DNA of 64,000 nt from Microbacterium sp. lyk4-40-TSB-66 (GTDB taxonomy: Bacteria; Actinomycetota; Actinomycetes; Actinomycetales; Microbacteriaceae), in assembly GCF_030209475.1 (NCBI RefSeq), contig NZ_JARVRW010000010.1:183407-247406 (forward strand), given 5' to 3'. This document shows positions 46,611 through 54,867 of this stretch, piece after piece. The notes beneath the pieces were generated by a model that was given only the letters and a program-made list of their open reading frames with translations, had not been told where the DNA came from and ran no database searches. The position numbers and the translations under genes were made by a program. Each line of letters begins with the position of its first letter. Within the stretch, counting starts at the first letter, position 1.

Positions 46611-47564
46611 GTGCTCTGGGACCAGCACGCCTGCGTCGAGCTCGTCGAGATTGCCGATCTCTCCGAGCTGCACCGCTACCGCCCCGCGGGCGGCGGTCTG
46701 GTGTCACTCAACGTCGGGTATGCGCCGCACGGTCCGGCGGTCACGGCCTCGCTGCTCGCCGCGTTCCGCGCGCAGGTCGAGCGCATCGACGGTCTCGCGC
46801 TCGCCGCAGCCGTCACCGACGTCGACCGGATCGCCGCCGAAGGCGACACCGCCGTGGTCTTCGACCTCGAGGACTGCGCCCCCCTCGGCGGAGACCTGGA
46901 TGCCGTCGGCCCGCTCGTGTCGCAGGGTGTCCGCACGCTCGCCCCGACCTACAACGTCGCCAACCGCGCCGGCGGCGGCTGTCTCGACGCCGTCGACCAC
47001 GGGCTCACCCCCTGGGGACGCGACCTCGTGCGCGAGCTGAACGCGCACGGCGCGGTTCCCGACGGCTCGCACGTCGGGGCACGCACGACGCTCGACATGT
47101 GCGCGGTGTCGACGGGGCCGGTGGTCTTCAGCCACTCGAACATGCGCGCGGTGTGGGATCACCCCCGCAACATCACCGACGATCAGGCCCGTGCCGCCGC
47201 CGACACCGGGGGAGTGGTCGGCATCACCGGGGTCGGCATCTTCCTCGGGCCCAACACCCCGACGCTGTCGGCCATGACCCGCCACCTCGAGCACGCGGTC
47301 GAGGTCGTCGGCATCGACCACGTCGGCGTCAGCACCGATTTCTCGTTCGACTGGCGGACGTTCCGCGCCGTCCTCGCGACGAGCCCCGATCTCTACGACG
47401 CCAGCTACACCGCGTGGGGACCGGTGGAGTGGATGCCGCCCGAGACATTCGTCGACCTCGGCGCGCACCTGCGCGGGCACGGGTGGGGCGACGACGACAT
47501 CGCCGCGGTGCTCGGGGGGAACTTCCGGCGCGTGGCGAGCGAGAGCTGGCATCCATCGTCCTGA
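46611..47564 (+). CDS. M19-family membrane dipeptidase-like protein
   Basis: The 317-residue amidohydrolase-fold protein resembles renal (M19) dipeptidases: SHSNMRAVWDHPRNITDDQ (near 180-198), IDHVGVSTDF (near 226-235), VLGGNFRRV at the end. The first metal motif is altered: where D-x-H-x-D is expected, the protein has D-Q-H-A-C (residues 4-8). That could change metal use or make it a non-standard hydrolase. It hydrolyses D- or L-dipeptides in known cases. GTG start two bases after trhO. Confidence 0.85.
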   Translation: MLWDQHACVELVEIADLSELHRYRPAGGGLVSLNVGYAPHGPAVTASLLAAFRAQVERIDGLALAAAVTDVDRIAAEGDTAVVFDLEDCAPLGGDLDAVGPLVSQGVRTLAPTYNVANRAGGGCLDAVDHGLTPWGRDLVRELNAHGAVPDGSHVGARTTLDMCAVSTGPVVFSHSNMRAVWDHPRNITDDQARAAADTGGVVGITGVGIFLGPNTPTLSAMTRHLEHAVEVVGIDHVGVSTDFSFDWRTFRAVLATSPDLYDASYTAWGPVEWMPPETFVDLGAHLRGHGWGDDDIAAVLGGNFRRVASESWHPSS

Positions 47565-47584
47565 CCGGGCGCGGGATCGCCCGA

Positions 47585-47590
47585 TAGCCT
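47585..47590 (+). promoter_or_regulatory. -10 box of leaderless GNAT promoter
   Basis: TAGCCT, six bases before ATG 47597. Confidence 0.6.
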
Positions 47591-47596
47591 CGGGAC

Positions 47597-48097
47597 ATGA
47601 CGACTCTCACCGACGGCGCTGTCCTTCGTCCCGCTCGCCGGGGCGACGAGGGGGGCATCCTCGCCGGCATCCAGGCCCTCGCCGACTACGAACGCGAACC
47701 GGATGCCGTCGACAACACCGCCGAGATGATCGCCGAGACGCTGTTCGGCGACGATGCCCGCGCGTTCGCCTTCGTCGTGGAGGGCGCCGACGGCGGCATC
47801 CGGGCGATCGCGATCTGGTTCCTCACGTACTCGACGTGGACCGGGCGCCACGGCATCTGGCTCGAAGACCTCTACGTTCACGAGCAGTACCGCGCGAAGG
47901 GCTACGGCGCGGCGCTGTTGGCCGCGCTCGCCGCGGAGTGCCTCGACAAGGGCTACTCGCGCCTCGAATGGACGGTGCTCGACTGGAACGAGCCCGCGAT
48001 CGGCTTCTATCGCGCCCTCGGTGCCGAGGCGATGGAGGAGTGGACGACGCGCCGGGTCACCGGCGACGCGCTGGGGGCTCTCGCGGCGCGCGCGTAG
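47597..48097 (+). CDS. GNAT N-acetyltransferase (diamine/spermidine acetyltransferase-like)
   Basis: The 166-residue acetyl-CoA transferase has the core VVEGADGGIRAIAIWFLTYSTWTGRHGIWLEDLYVHEQYRAKGYG (in pieces; motif A RAKGYG near 100) and WNEPAIGFYRALGAE. This resembles the SSAT group that acetylates polyamines or thialysine. The ATG is six bases after TAGCCT, so it is leaderless. A hairpin (48117-48139) follows. Confidence 0.87.
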   Translation: MTTLTDGAVLRPARRGDEGGILAGIQALADYEREPDAVDNTAEMIAETLFGDDARAFAFVVEGADGGIRAIAIWFLTYSTWTGRHGIWLEDLYVHEQYRAKGYGAALLAALAAECLDKGYSRLEWTVLDWNEPAIGFYRALGAEAMEEWTTRRVTGDALGALAARA

Positions 48098-48116
48098 AAC
48101 CGTCTCCCGGGCTCTT

Positions 48117-48139
48117 CGGCGCGGGTACAGCCCGCGCCG
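48117..48139. terminator. Hairpin between convergent genes
   Basis: CGGCGCGGG and CCCGCGCCG arms around a five-base loop, between the GNAT and the FAD oxidoreductase genes. Confidence 0.65.
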
Positions 48140-48148
48140 TTCCCCGAC

Positions 48149-49384
48149 TCACCGCCGGAGGTCTGCGAGCACCGCCTCCGCCGCTCGCTGACCCGACACG
48201 AGAGCGCCCTGGATCGACGCGGTGTCGCGGTGATCGCCGGCGAGATAGCGGCCGTCGTCGAGCCGCACCGGGCGCCGCAGGCGCAGCGGTGGGTCCTGTG
48301 CGGGGAGGGCGCGGGCGACGTCGTCTCGGCGCAGGAGGCGCCAGGCCCGGGTGTCGGCCTCCCAGATCTCCCCGAGCTGTCGACGGACGACGTCCTCCGA
48401 CGCCGCGGAGGGCAGCACGCAGGTCGCCTGCACGAGGTGCTGCCCGCGCGGTGCGTAGGTGCGCGCGGTGTTGGTCATGACGGCGGTGTTCACGATCGGC
48501 CCCCGTCGGCGTCCGTCCACGCGGAGCGCGGCGTCGTCGGTCGGCGCCTGGTCGGCGGCGAACCACCACGTCTGCAGTCCCCGGGGTCGCGGGAGCGGCA
48601 CGTCGAGTGAGGGATCGAGTCCCGTCGCGATGACCACGGCCCGGGCCGTCATGGCATCCTGTCCCTCCACCCCGACGTGCCAACCGCGGGCGCGGTTGCG
48701 TGTCGAGACGACCCGGTGGGCGAGGCGGATGCCGGCGCCGGCACGGCGCGCGGTGTCGGCGACCTGTGCGGGCAGGGCGCCGATCCCCGCGGCGGGCACT
48801 CCCGGTCGCCCGAACGCGAAGCTGCGCACGAGGAGTCGGACGAACGCATCGGAGGTCTGCTGCCGGTCGTCGGCCAGCACCCCGGCGAGGAACGGTTCGA
48901 GCACGCTGTCGCGGAGAGCGCCGCGCAGTCCCGCGCGGTCCCACGCCTCCTCGAGCGTGCGGTCGGTCCCGGTCTTCGCCGCGCGCGCCGACGCGAGGGT
49001 GGGCCCCACCCACCGTGCCAGCGCCGCGAGATCGGCGGGACCCGCGATTCCGCTCCGCAGCGTCTCGGGAACCGACAGTGGATGCCGCAGTGGATGGGCC
49101 AGCCGTGCGAGGCGGTCGTCGAGGCGCACGCCGACCGCCACGGGGAAGCGCTTCAGGGCGAGCGCATCGACGTCGACCCAGCGCCGGACGGCCGGGTACG
49201 CGGGGTTGAGCACGTGGAAGCCGAGGTCGAGGCGGAAGCCGTCGACGATGTCGGTGCGTTCGCGTCCGCCCATGGCATCGCTCTGCTCGAGCACGACGAC
49301 GTCGCGGCCGGCCTCGGCCAGTCGCGTCGCACAGCGCAGGCCCGCAAGACCCGCGCCCACCACGATGACGTCGTATCCGCTCAT
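48149..49384 (-). CDS. FAD-dependent amine/protoporphyrinogen-oxidase-like protein
   Basis: The 411-residue flavoprotein has YDVIVVGAGLAGLRCATRLAEAG (N-terminal FAD loop), VVLEQSDAMGGRERT, and a C-terminal LRLRRPVRLDDGRYLAGDHRDTASIQGALVSGQRAAEAV. This is the NAD(P)-binding Rossmann/amino-oxidase/phytoene-desaturase-related group. Substrate not evident. The ATG is six bases from TAGGCT (49391-49396). The spacer to arsC carries repeat copy B. Confidence 0.85.
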   Translation of the reverse strand: MSGYDVIVVGAGLAGLRCATRLAEAGRDVVVLEQSDAMGGRERTDIVDGFRLDLGFHVLNPAYPAVRRWVDVDALALKRFPVAVGVRLDDRLARLAHPLRHPLSVPETLRSGIAGPADLAALARWVGPTLASARAAKTGTDRTLEEAWDRAGLRGALRDSVLEPFLAGVLADDRQQTSDAFVRLLVRSFAFGRPGVPAAGIGALPAQVADTARRAGAGIRLAHRVVSTRNRARGWHVGVEGQDAMTARAVVIATGLDPSLDVPLPRPRGLQTWWFAADQAPTDDAALRVDGRRRGPIVNTAVMTNTARTYAPRGQHLVQATCVLPSAASEDVVRRQLGEIWEADTRAWRLLRRDDVARALPAQDPPLRLRRPVRLDDGRYLAGDHRDTASIQGALVSGQRAAEAVLADLRR

Positions 49385-49390
49385 CCCGCG

Positions 49391-49396
49391 AGCCTA
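49391..49396 (-). promoter_or_regulatory. -10 box of leaderless FAD-oxidoreductase promoter
   Basis: TAGGCT on the minus strand, six bases before ATG 49384. Confidence 0.6.
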
Positions 49397-49449
49397 GGCA
49401 GTGTCGCCGCCGGTCCCGCGGGGCTTGCGCCGGTCGCCCGCCCGTCGAC

Positions 49450-49506
49450 TGTCCACGACTCGCCGCCCCGCGCGATCGGCGCGCGGCGTGTCCTGGACAC
49501 TCGACG
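49450..49506. repeat. Dispersed ~57-bp palindromic repeat, copy B
   Basis: TGTCCACGACTCGCCGC, a CGCGC-rich centre, then GTGTCCTGGACACTCGACG closely match copy A at 9387-9442. It lies in the spacer between the divergent FAD oxidoreductase and arsC genes. Confidence 0.7.
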
Positions 49507-49548
49507 GGGCCGAACCAGCCGTTCACCGAGGCGGGGGAGGATGGGGGC

Positions 49549-49947
49549 ATGGCATCCGTCACCGTCCTCTTCGTCTGCGTCCACAACGCCGGCCGCTCGC
49601 AGATGGCGGCGGGTTACGCACGCGCCCTCGGCGGCGACCGAGTGCGAGTGCTGTCCGGCGGAAGTGCGCCCGGGGCGGCGCTCAACCCGATGGCCGTGGC
49701 GGCGATGGCCGAGGAGGGCATCGACATCGGCGAAGAGGTTCCGCAACTGCTGCTCACCGATGACGTGCGCGCCTCCGACGCGGTCATCACCATGGGGTGC
49801 GGCGACGCGTGCCCGATCTTCCCCGGCAAGCGCTACGAGGACTGGGAACTCACCGACCCGGCGGGCAGGGGCCTCGACGAGGTGCGGCCGATCCGCGACG
49901 ACATCAAGTCACGGGTGCAGCGCCTGCTCGACGACCTGCTGGCGTGA
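49549..49947 (+). CDS. arsC: Arsenate reductase / LMW phosphatase family (mycothiol-type ArsC)
   Basis: The 132-residue protein has the phosphatase loop FVCVHNAGRSQMA, with Cys10 and Arg16 in the C-x5-R motif that forms the arsenate adduct. The variant VHNAGRSQ is that of actinobacterial arsenate-mycothiol transferases. Two more Cys lie in MGCGDACP (near 83-87). It could also be a general low-molecular-weight phosphatase. No ars repressor or pump is next to it. A perfect 36-base palindrome terminator follows. Confidence 0.88.
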   Translation: MASVTVLFVCVHNAGRSQMAAGYARALGGDRVRVLSGGSAPGAALNPMAVAAMAEEGIDIGEEVPQLLLTDDVRASDAVITMGCGDACPIFPGKRYEDWELTDPAGRGLDEVRPIRDDIKSRVQRLLDDLLA

Positions 49948-49983
49948 CGAAGGGCCCGGATGCCATGGCATCCGGGCCCTTCG
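49948..49983. terminator. Perfect 36-base palindrome
   Basis: CGAAGGGCCCGGATGCCA and its exact complement, between arsC (+) and msrA (-). It contains the GGATGCCATGGCATCC palindrome of the genome-wide heptamer. Confidence 0.85.
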
Positions 49984-49991
49984 TTCGTCGC

Positions 49992-50546
49992 TTACGCCGA
50001 GGCTTGCTCGCGCTTGGGCAGCACCCAACCGGGGCGCACGAAGTGGCACGTGTAGCCGTGCGGGATGCGCACGAGGTAGTCCTGGTGCTCGGGCTCGGCC
50101 TCCCAGAAGGGCGCCTCGGGCTCGATCGTGGTGACCGCCTTCGCGGGCCAGATGCCGGACGCGTCGACGTCGGCGATCGTGTCGCGCGCGACCTTCTCCT
50201 GCTCGGGTGAGAGCGGGAAGATCGCCGAGCGGTAGCTCGTGCCCACGTCGTTGCCCTGGCGGTTCAGGGTCGAGGGGTCGTGGATCTGGAAGAAGAACGC
50301 CAGGATGTCGCGGTACGACGTCTGAGAGGGGTCGAAGACGATCTCGACGGCCTCCGCGTGACCGGGGTGGTTGCGGTAGGTCGCGTGCGCGTTCTGGCCG
50401 CCGGTGTAGCCGACCCGGGTGTCGAGCACGCCGGGCTGGCGGCGGATGAGGTCTTCGACGCCCCAGAAGCAGCCGCCCGCGAGGACGGCGGTCTCGGTGC
50501 CGGGGCGACGGGTGATCTCGCCGGAGTCGGAAGGTCCGCTGGTCAT
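49992..50546 (-). CDS. msrA: Peptide-methionine (S)-S-oxide reductase
   Basis: The 184-residue enzyme reduces methionine-S-sulfoxide. The catalytic motif is AGGCFWG (Cys26), followed by [29 protein letters not shown] and the C-terminal [15 protein letters not shown] with a likely resolving Cys. AAAGGAG lies seven bases before ATG 50546. It is 38 bases downstream of msrB on the same strand, so both stereoisomer-specific reductases are made together. Confidence 0.96.
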   Translation of the reverse strand: MTSGPSDSGEITRRPGTETAVLAGGCFWGVEDLIRRQPGVLDTRVGYTGGQNAHATYRNHPGHAEAVEIVFDPSQTSYRDILAFFFQIHDPSTLNRQGNDVGTSYRSAIFPLSPEQEKVARDTIADVDASGIWPAKAVTTIEPEAPFWEAEPEHQDYLVRIPHGYTCHFVRPGWVLPKREQASA

Positions 50547-50584
50547 GGTGGTGCTCCTTTTTCGCGTGCGGAAGGGGAAGAGGT

Positions 50585-51043
50585 TCACGAGGCTCGGCTT
50601 TCGCGGAACAGGGGGAGGTAGGCGCCGTACCCCTGGGCCTCGAGTTCGCTGACGGGTACGAAGCGCATCGCGGCCGAGTTCATGCAGTATCTCAGTCCGC
50701 CGGCGTCGCGCGGGCCGTCGTCGAAGAGGTGGCCGAGGTGGCTGTCCGCTCCGGCCGAGCGCACCTCGGTGCGCGTCATCCACAGCGTCCGGTCGGTCTT
50801 CTGCACGACCGCGGCGTCGTCGATCGGCTTGGTGAAGCTCGGCCAGCCCGAGCCGCTCTCGAACTTGTCGGCCGAGGAGAACAGCGGCTGTCCTGACACG
50901 ACATCGACGTAGATGCCGTCCTCGTGGTTGTCCCAGTACTCGTTGCGGAACGGCGGTTCGGTGGCGTCGTCCTGCGTGACGGCGAACTGGCGGTCGGTGA
51001 GGCGACCCAGCGCCTCCGACGTCTTCCGGTACTCCGTGCTCAC
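50585..51043 (-). CDS. msrB: Peptide-methionine (R)-S-oxide reductase
   Basis: The 152-residue enzyme has [30 protein letters not shown] and the catalytic [11 protein letters not shown] (Cys120). The two CxxC zinc pairs of other MsrB forms are absent: there is only one Cys, so this is the zinc-free type. The GTG/ATG region before it holds a small hairpin. It is first in the msrB-msrA operon. Confidence 0.95.
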   Translation of the reverse strand: MSTEYRKTSEALGRLTDRQFAVTQDDATEPPFRNEYWDNHEDGIYVDVVSGQPLFSSADKFESGSGWPSFTKPIDDAAVVQKTDRTLWMTRTEVRSAGADSHLGHLFDDGPRDAGGLRYCMNSAAMRFVPVSELEAQGYGAYLPLFRESRAS

Positions 51044-51246
51044 GGTTCAGATCCTCTCGTCCAGACGCCCTGTGGCGGGCGTCCTCCAATCGAACGCCTC
51101 GACCGCAGGTTTTGGTCCCGTGGGACTGTGAGCGGGCTGTGAGTTCTGCGGAGGCGACATAGATGCGGCGGATCTCGGCGGCAAGCCCCGACCTTCGTGT
51201 CCCCGACGCGATTACCGTGGCCTCTTCGAACCAGGAAGAGGATGCT

Positions 51247-52074
51247 ATGACCCGCACCATCGTCATCACCGGCGCCAGCGACGGAATCGGCGCGGCCTCG
51301 GCGAAACAGCTCGCCCAGCTGGGTGAAGAGGTCGTCGTGGTCGGCCGCAACCCCGACAAGACCGCGCGCGTCGCCCGCTCGCTCGGCGCCGACTCGTTCG
51401 TCGCGGACTTCAGCGACCTGGCCCAGGTGCGCGAGCTCGCGGCATCCCTCCTCGAGGCGTACCCGCGCATCGACGTGCTCGCCAACAACGCCGGCGGCGT
51501 CTTCGGCGCGCGCTCGCTGACGAAGGACGGCTACGAGACGACCTTCCAGGTGAACCACCTCGCTCCGTTCCTGCTCACGAACCTTCTGCGAGAGCGTCTC
51601 GTCGAGTCCGGGGCATCGGTCATCCAGACCTCGAGCGCCGCCGCGAGGTTGTTCCCGCGGTTCGACATCGACGACCTGCAGGGCGAGCACCGCTACTCGT
51701 CGACCGCCGCCTACGGCAACGCGAAGCTCGCGAACGTCCTCTTCACGAAAGAGCTGAACCGCCGCTTCGGCGACGCGGGATTGTCGGCCGTGGCATTTCA
51801 CCCGGGCGTGATCGCGTCGAACTTCGGATCGACGAGCGACGGACCGTGGAAGTTCCTCTACAGCGGTCCGATCGCTCAGCGCCTCATGACGTCGACCTCG
51901 GTGGGGGGAGCGCGCCTGACCTGGCTCGCCCTCGGCAAGCCGGGCGTGGACTGGACGCCCGGCGGCTTCTATTCGAACAACAAGCCCGCGAAGACCAGCC
52001 GGATCGCCGACGACCCGGTGCTCGCGCAGCAGTTGTGGGAGCGCAGCGCCGTCCTCGTCGGGCTCGACGACTGA
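51247..52074 (+). CDS. Short-chain dehydrogenase/reductase
   Basis: The 275-residue protein has the NAD(P) loop [26 protein letters not shown], the catalytic Ser/Tyr-Lys set ([13 protein letters not shown]), and [10 protein letters not shown]. It is nearest to the retinol/WW-domain-oxidoreductase-like SDRs (unknown substrate). GGAAGAGG precedes the ATG. It is convergent with the broken response regulator gene. Confidence 0.9.
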   Translation: MTRTIVITGASDGIGAASAKQLAQLGEEVVVVGRNPDKTARVARSLGADSFVADFSDLAQVRELAASLLEAYPRIDVLANNAGGVFGARSLTKDGYETTFQVNHLAPFLLTNLLRERLVESGASVIQTSSAAARLFPRFDIDDLQGEHRYSSTAAYGNAKLANVLFTKELNRRFGDAGLSAVAFHPGVIASNFGSTSDGPWKFLYSGPIAQRLMTSTSVGGARLTWLALGKPGVDWTPGGFYSNNKPAKTSRIADDPVLAQQLWERSAVLVGLDD

Positions 52075-52089
52075 TCACCTAGGCGTTCC

Positions 52090-52462
52090 CTATGCGTTGA
52101 CCCCGACGACCGCTTTCTTGGCGTCGTCTGGGAGGGGCGCGGGCACGCTGAGCGCATGACCGCAGCACCCGCCCTCGCCGCCCCGCCCGTCGCCGCTCTC
52201 CGCGGCGCTCGCCGCCGAGGGCGGTGAGCATCAGCACGGGCGTCGTGATGTGGGCGGCGCGCAGGTCGCGCACGATCTCGGCACCGTCGCGATGGGGGAG
52301 GCGACGGTCGAGCAGGATCACGTCGAACCCGCCGCGCAGCGCCCGATCCCGACCGGCGAGCCCGTCGCTCTCGTGGGTGACGTCGTACGTCTCGCTCAGC
52401 ACCTCGAGCGTCATCGACGCGATCTCCGCGTCGTCTTCCACATAGAGAAGGCGCGGACGCAC
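52090..52462 (-). pseudogene. Response regulator remnant (truncated receiver domain)
   Basis: The first ~70 residues (RPRLLYVEDDAEIASMTLEVL, phosphoacceptor Asp in DVILLDRRLP, PVLMLTALG) are an intact OmpR-type receiver start. After the TALG motif (near 52215) the protein turns into Arg/Gly-rich nonsense and has no linker, alpha4-beta5-alpha5 or DNA-binding part. On the plus strand an ATG at 52156 opens a short gene-like start (MTAAPALAAPPVAAL) that stops soon after. This looks like a deletion junction between two genes. GTG 52462 follows the upstream gene's stop by 13 bases. Confidence 0.7.
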
Positions 52463-52475
52463 CCCCCGGTCTCGA

Positions 52476-52787
52476 TCACTGCACGCCGGCCCGCGGCGGG
52501 CTCACGTTCCATCCGAAGCGTTCGAGCGCGTCCTGGAGGCGGCGCGCCTGCGCCCACGCGATCTCTCCCGAGACGTCCGAGTAGATGTCGATCACGAAGG
52601 GCGGGGGATCGGCGAACTTGGGGATCTCGACCTCGGCCCAGGCGTGCGGGGCGAGCCAGACGCGAGGACGAGCGGTGCCGGCGTCGTCCACGCCCCCGTC
52701 GGCGGCGAAGGCGATCGCATCGAGGGCGTCGATCTTCGTGATCGGCATGTTCACGACGAGGGTCACCGCGTGCAGTACTCCGGCCAT
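52476..52787 (-). CDS. Unknown small protein
   Basis: The 103-residue protein begins MAGVLHAVTLVVNMPITKIDALDAIAFAADGG, then RVWLAPHAWAEVEIPKFADPPPFVIDIYS and a helical WAQARRLQDALERFGWNV end. It looks like a well-folded cytosolic protein, but I do not recognise a family. AAGGAGG precedes ATG 52787 by six bases. It is likely in an operon with the truncated response regulator. Confidence 0.7.
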   Translation of the reverse strand: MAGVLHAVTLVVNMPITKIDALDAIAFAADGGVDDAGTARPRVWLAPHAWAEVEIPKFADPPPFVIDIYSDVSGEIAWAQARRLQDALERFGWNVSPPRAGVQ

Positions 52788-52975
52788 CCCGTACCTCCTT
52801 TTCTCATCCTCACACGTGACTCGCGACTCGGGACCGCCCGCGGCTGACGGACGTCGACCCGGGCGCACGCGCGGTGACACGCACACAGCCCGCGCACAGG
52901 ATCGGCCAGGTCGCGGGCAGGGTGCGTCGGACACGCTCGACGCATCGACACGATCCCCGACCAGCGGAGGCGACC

Positions 52976-53944
52976 ATGAGCAGGATCCCCGACACCCAGA
53001 TGACCCCCGACGGTCCCGCGTTCGAGGGCCGCTTGCTCGACCGGGCCGATGAACCCGTCGTCGATCAGGGAGCGCCGTTCGACATCCGCACGCTCGTCTC
53101 GCGTCGCGGCATCCTGGGGCTCGTCGCGCTGGGTGCCGGCGCCGTCACCCTCGCCGCCTGCACCCCCGTGGCGACCGGGTCGACGTCGGCGTCGACGGCG
53201 ACGCCCACCGCGACCCCGACGGCCTCGGCGACCCCCTCCGCCTCGCCCACCGGTGCGGCCGTCGCCGTGCCCGCCGGGGAGATCCCCGACGAGACGGCGG
53301 GCCCGTACCCCGGTGACGGCTCGAACGGTCCGGACATCCTCGAGCAGTCCGGGATCGTCCGCAGCGACCTGCGCACGAGCCTCGACGGCGGAGCCACGGC
53401 CGACGGCGTCCCCATGACCCTGAACCTCGCGATCTTCGACGCCGCCGGCGGCGACGTGCCCTTCGTCGGTGCCGCCGTGTACGTGTGGCATTGCGACACG
53501 CAGGGGCGCTACTCGATGTACTCCTCCGGCGTCGAGAACGAGACGTACCTCCGCGGGGTCCAGGTCGTCGGCGCAGACGGCGTCGTGTCGTTCACCTCGA
53601 TCTTCCCCGGCTGCTACGACGGTCGCTGGCCGCACATCCATTTCGAGGTCTACCCGAACATGGATGCCATCACCGACGCCTCCCAGGCGATCGCGACCTC
53701 GCAGGTCGCCCTCCCGCAGGGAGCGTGCGACGTCGTCTACGCGGACGGGCGTTACCCGTCGTCGGCGTCGAACCTGGCGCGGGTGTCGCTCGAGTCCGAC
53801 AACGTGTTCGGCGACGACGGGGGAGCACTCGAGCTCGCCACGACCGCCGGCGACAACACCGCCGGCTGGACTGTCGCTCTGGGCGTGCGCGTCGACACCA
53901 CCACCGCCCCGACCGCGGGCGCCGCCCCCGGCGGACGCGGCTGA
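52976..53944 (+). CDS. Secreted intradiol-dioxygenase-like lipoprotein
   Basis: The 322-residue protein has a twin-arginine motif (SRRGILGL, 42-49), a hydrophobic segment and lipobox LAAC (Cys62), then a Thr/Ser/Pro-rich linker (62-95), so it is probably exported and membrane-anchored. The rest matches intradiol ring-cleaving dioxygenases: ETAGPYPGDGSN, VYVWHCDTQGRYSMY and PGCYDGRWPHIHFEV with likely Fe-ligand Tyr and His residues. Known relatives oxidise catechol-type compounds, but secreted versions have an unclear substrate. GCGGAGG precedes the ATG. Confidence 0.88.
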   Translation: MSRIPDTQMTPDGPAFEGRLLDRADEPVVDQGAPFDIRTLVSRRGILGLVALGAGAVTLAACTPVATGSTSASTATPTATPTASATPSASPTGAAVAVPAGEIPDETAGPYPGDGSNGPDILEQSGIVRSDLRTSLDGGATADGVPMTLNLAIFDAAGGDVPFVGAAVYVWHCDTQGRYSMYSSGVENETYLRGVQVVGADGVVSFTSIFPGCYDGRWPHIHFEVYPNMDAITDASQAIATSQVALPQGACDVVYADGRYPSSASNLARVSLESDNVFGDDGGALELATTAGDNTAGWTVALGVRVDTTTAPTAGAAPGGRG

Positions 53945-54078
53945 CCTGAAGCGGGACTCCCTCCCGTGCGGGGAACCCCAGCGGGTGGTGGCTCACGCCG
54001 GTCCGCTCCCGCGAGCACTACGCGTTCCTCGCCCGAGGCGCCCGGTGCCCTCGGCGCACGCTTCGCTCCTCGACGCCC

Positions 54079-54084
54079 TAGCCT
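54079..54084 (+). promoter_or_regulatory. -10 box of leaderless CoA-NUDIX promoter
   Basis: TAGCCT, six bases before ATG 54091. Confidence 0.6.
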
Positions 54085-54090
54085 CGATCC

Positions 54091-54804
54091 ATGCCCTCCC
54101 CGCGCGCCCAACTGGAAGACGTGATCCGCCAGCCCCGAGGCGACGCGTTCGGCGCTCTGCAGTCCTTGCCCGTCGAGGGCGAAGCGCGGGCGGCGGCGGT
54201 GCTCATCCTGTTCGGTGTGCTCGACGGCATCCCGAGTTCTCGGACGGCGGCCCACGTCCCGAGCGACCTCGACGTTCTCCTGCTCGCGCGCGCGAGCACG
54301 TTGCGCGCCCACCCCGGTCAGGTCGCGTTCCCCGGCGGACGGGTGGATCCGGGTGATCGGGATGCCGCGGCGACGGCGCTGCGCGAAGCGCGGGAGGAGA
54401 CAGGTCTTGATCCCGCAGGTGTCGAGGTGCTGGGTGCGCTCGACGCCGTTCCGCTGGCATTCTCCCGGCACGAGGTGACACCGGTCATCGGATGGTGGGC
54501 GCGTCCGACCCCGGTTCGAGCGGTCGACACTGCGGAATCGGCGGAGGTGTTCCGTGCCCCCGTGGCCGACCTGCTCGACCCCCGGCGTCGCGGTGTGACC
54601 GTGATCCGCCGCGATGGTCAGGAGTGGAGGGGGCCCGCCTTCGCCCTTCAGACATCCCGAGGACCGCAGACGGTGTGGGGCTTCACGGCGATGCTCCTCG
54701 ACGGCCTCTTCGACCGACTCGGATGGACCGAACCCTGGGACGCCGAGAGGCGGATCCCGCTTCCCGCGCTCGGCGCCGGTGTCACTCCGCCCCGCGAGTC
54801 GTAG
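54091..54804 (+). CDS. NUDIX hydrolase, CoA pyrophosphatase type
   Basis: The 237-residue protein has the CoA-NUDIX signature LRAHPGQVAFPGGRVDPGDRDAAATALREAREETGLDP (given here in parts: HPGQVAFPGG and ATALREAREETGL). The family hydrolyses coenzyme A and its derivatives. The following EVTPVIGWW and WGFTAMLLDGLFDRLG belong to the fold. ATG is six bases after TAGCCT (leaderless). pgi follows in the same direction with its own box. Confidence 0.92.
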   Translation: MPSPRAQLEDVIRQPRGDAFGALQSLPVEGEARAAAVLILFGVLDGIPSSRTAAHVPSDLDVLLLARASTLRAHPGQVAFPGGRVDPGDRDAAATALREAREETGLDPAGVEVLGALDAVPLAFSRHEVTPVIGWWARPTPVRAVDTAESAEVFRAPVADLLDPRRRGVTVIRRDGQEWRGPAFALQTSRGPQTVWGFTAMLLDGLFDRLGWTEPWDAERRIPLPALGAGVTPPRES

Positions 54805-54854
54805 CGGTTCGCTCCTCTTTCGTCATGCGCAGCGCGGCGGGCGTCGCGGATCGC

Positions 54855-54860
54855 TAGCGT
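54855..54860 (+). promoter_or_regulatory. -10 box of leaderless pgi promoter
   Basis: TAGCGT, seven bases before GTG 54868. It overlaps the alternative GTG at 54859, arguing against that start. Confidence 0.55.
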
Positions 54861-54867
54861 GGGTGGC

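Noticed and set aside
52156..52230. Plus-strand start MTAAPALAAPPVAAL as a real small gene
   Set aside because: It runs into a stop after about two dozen codons at the response-regulator break; better read as one side of a deletion junction.
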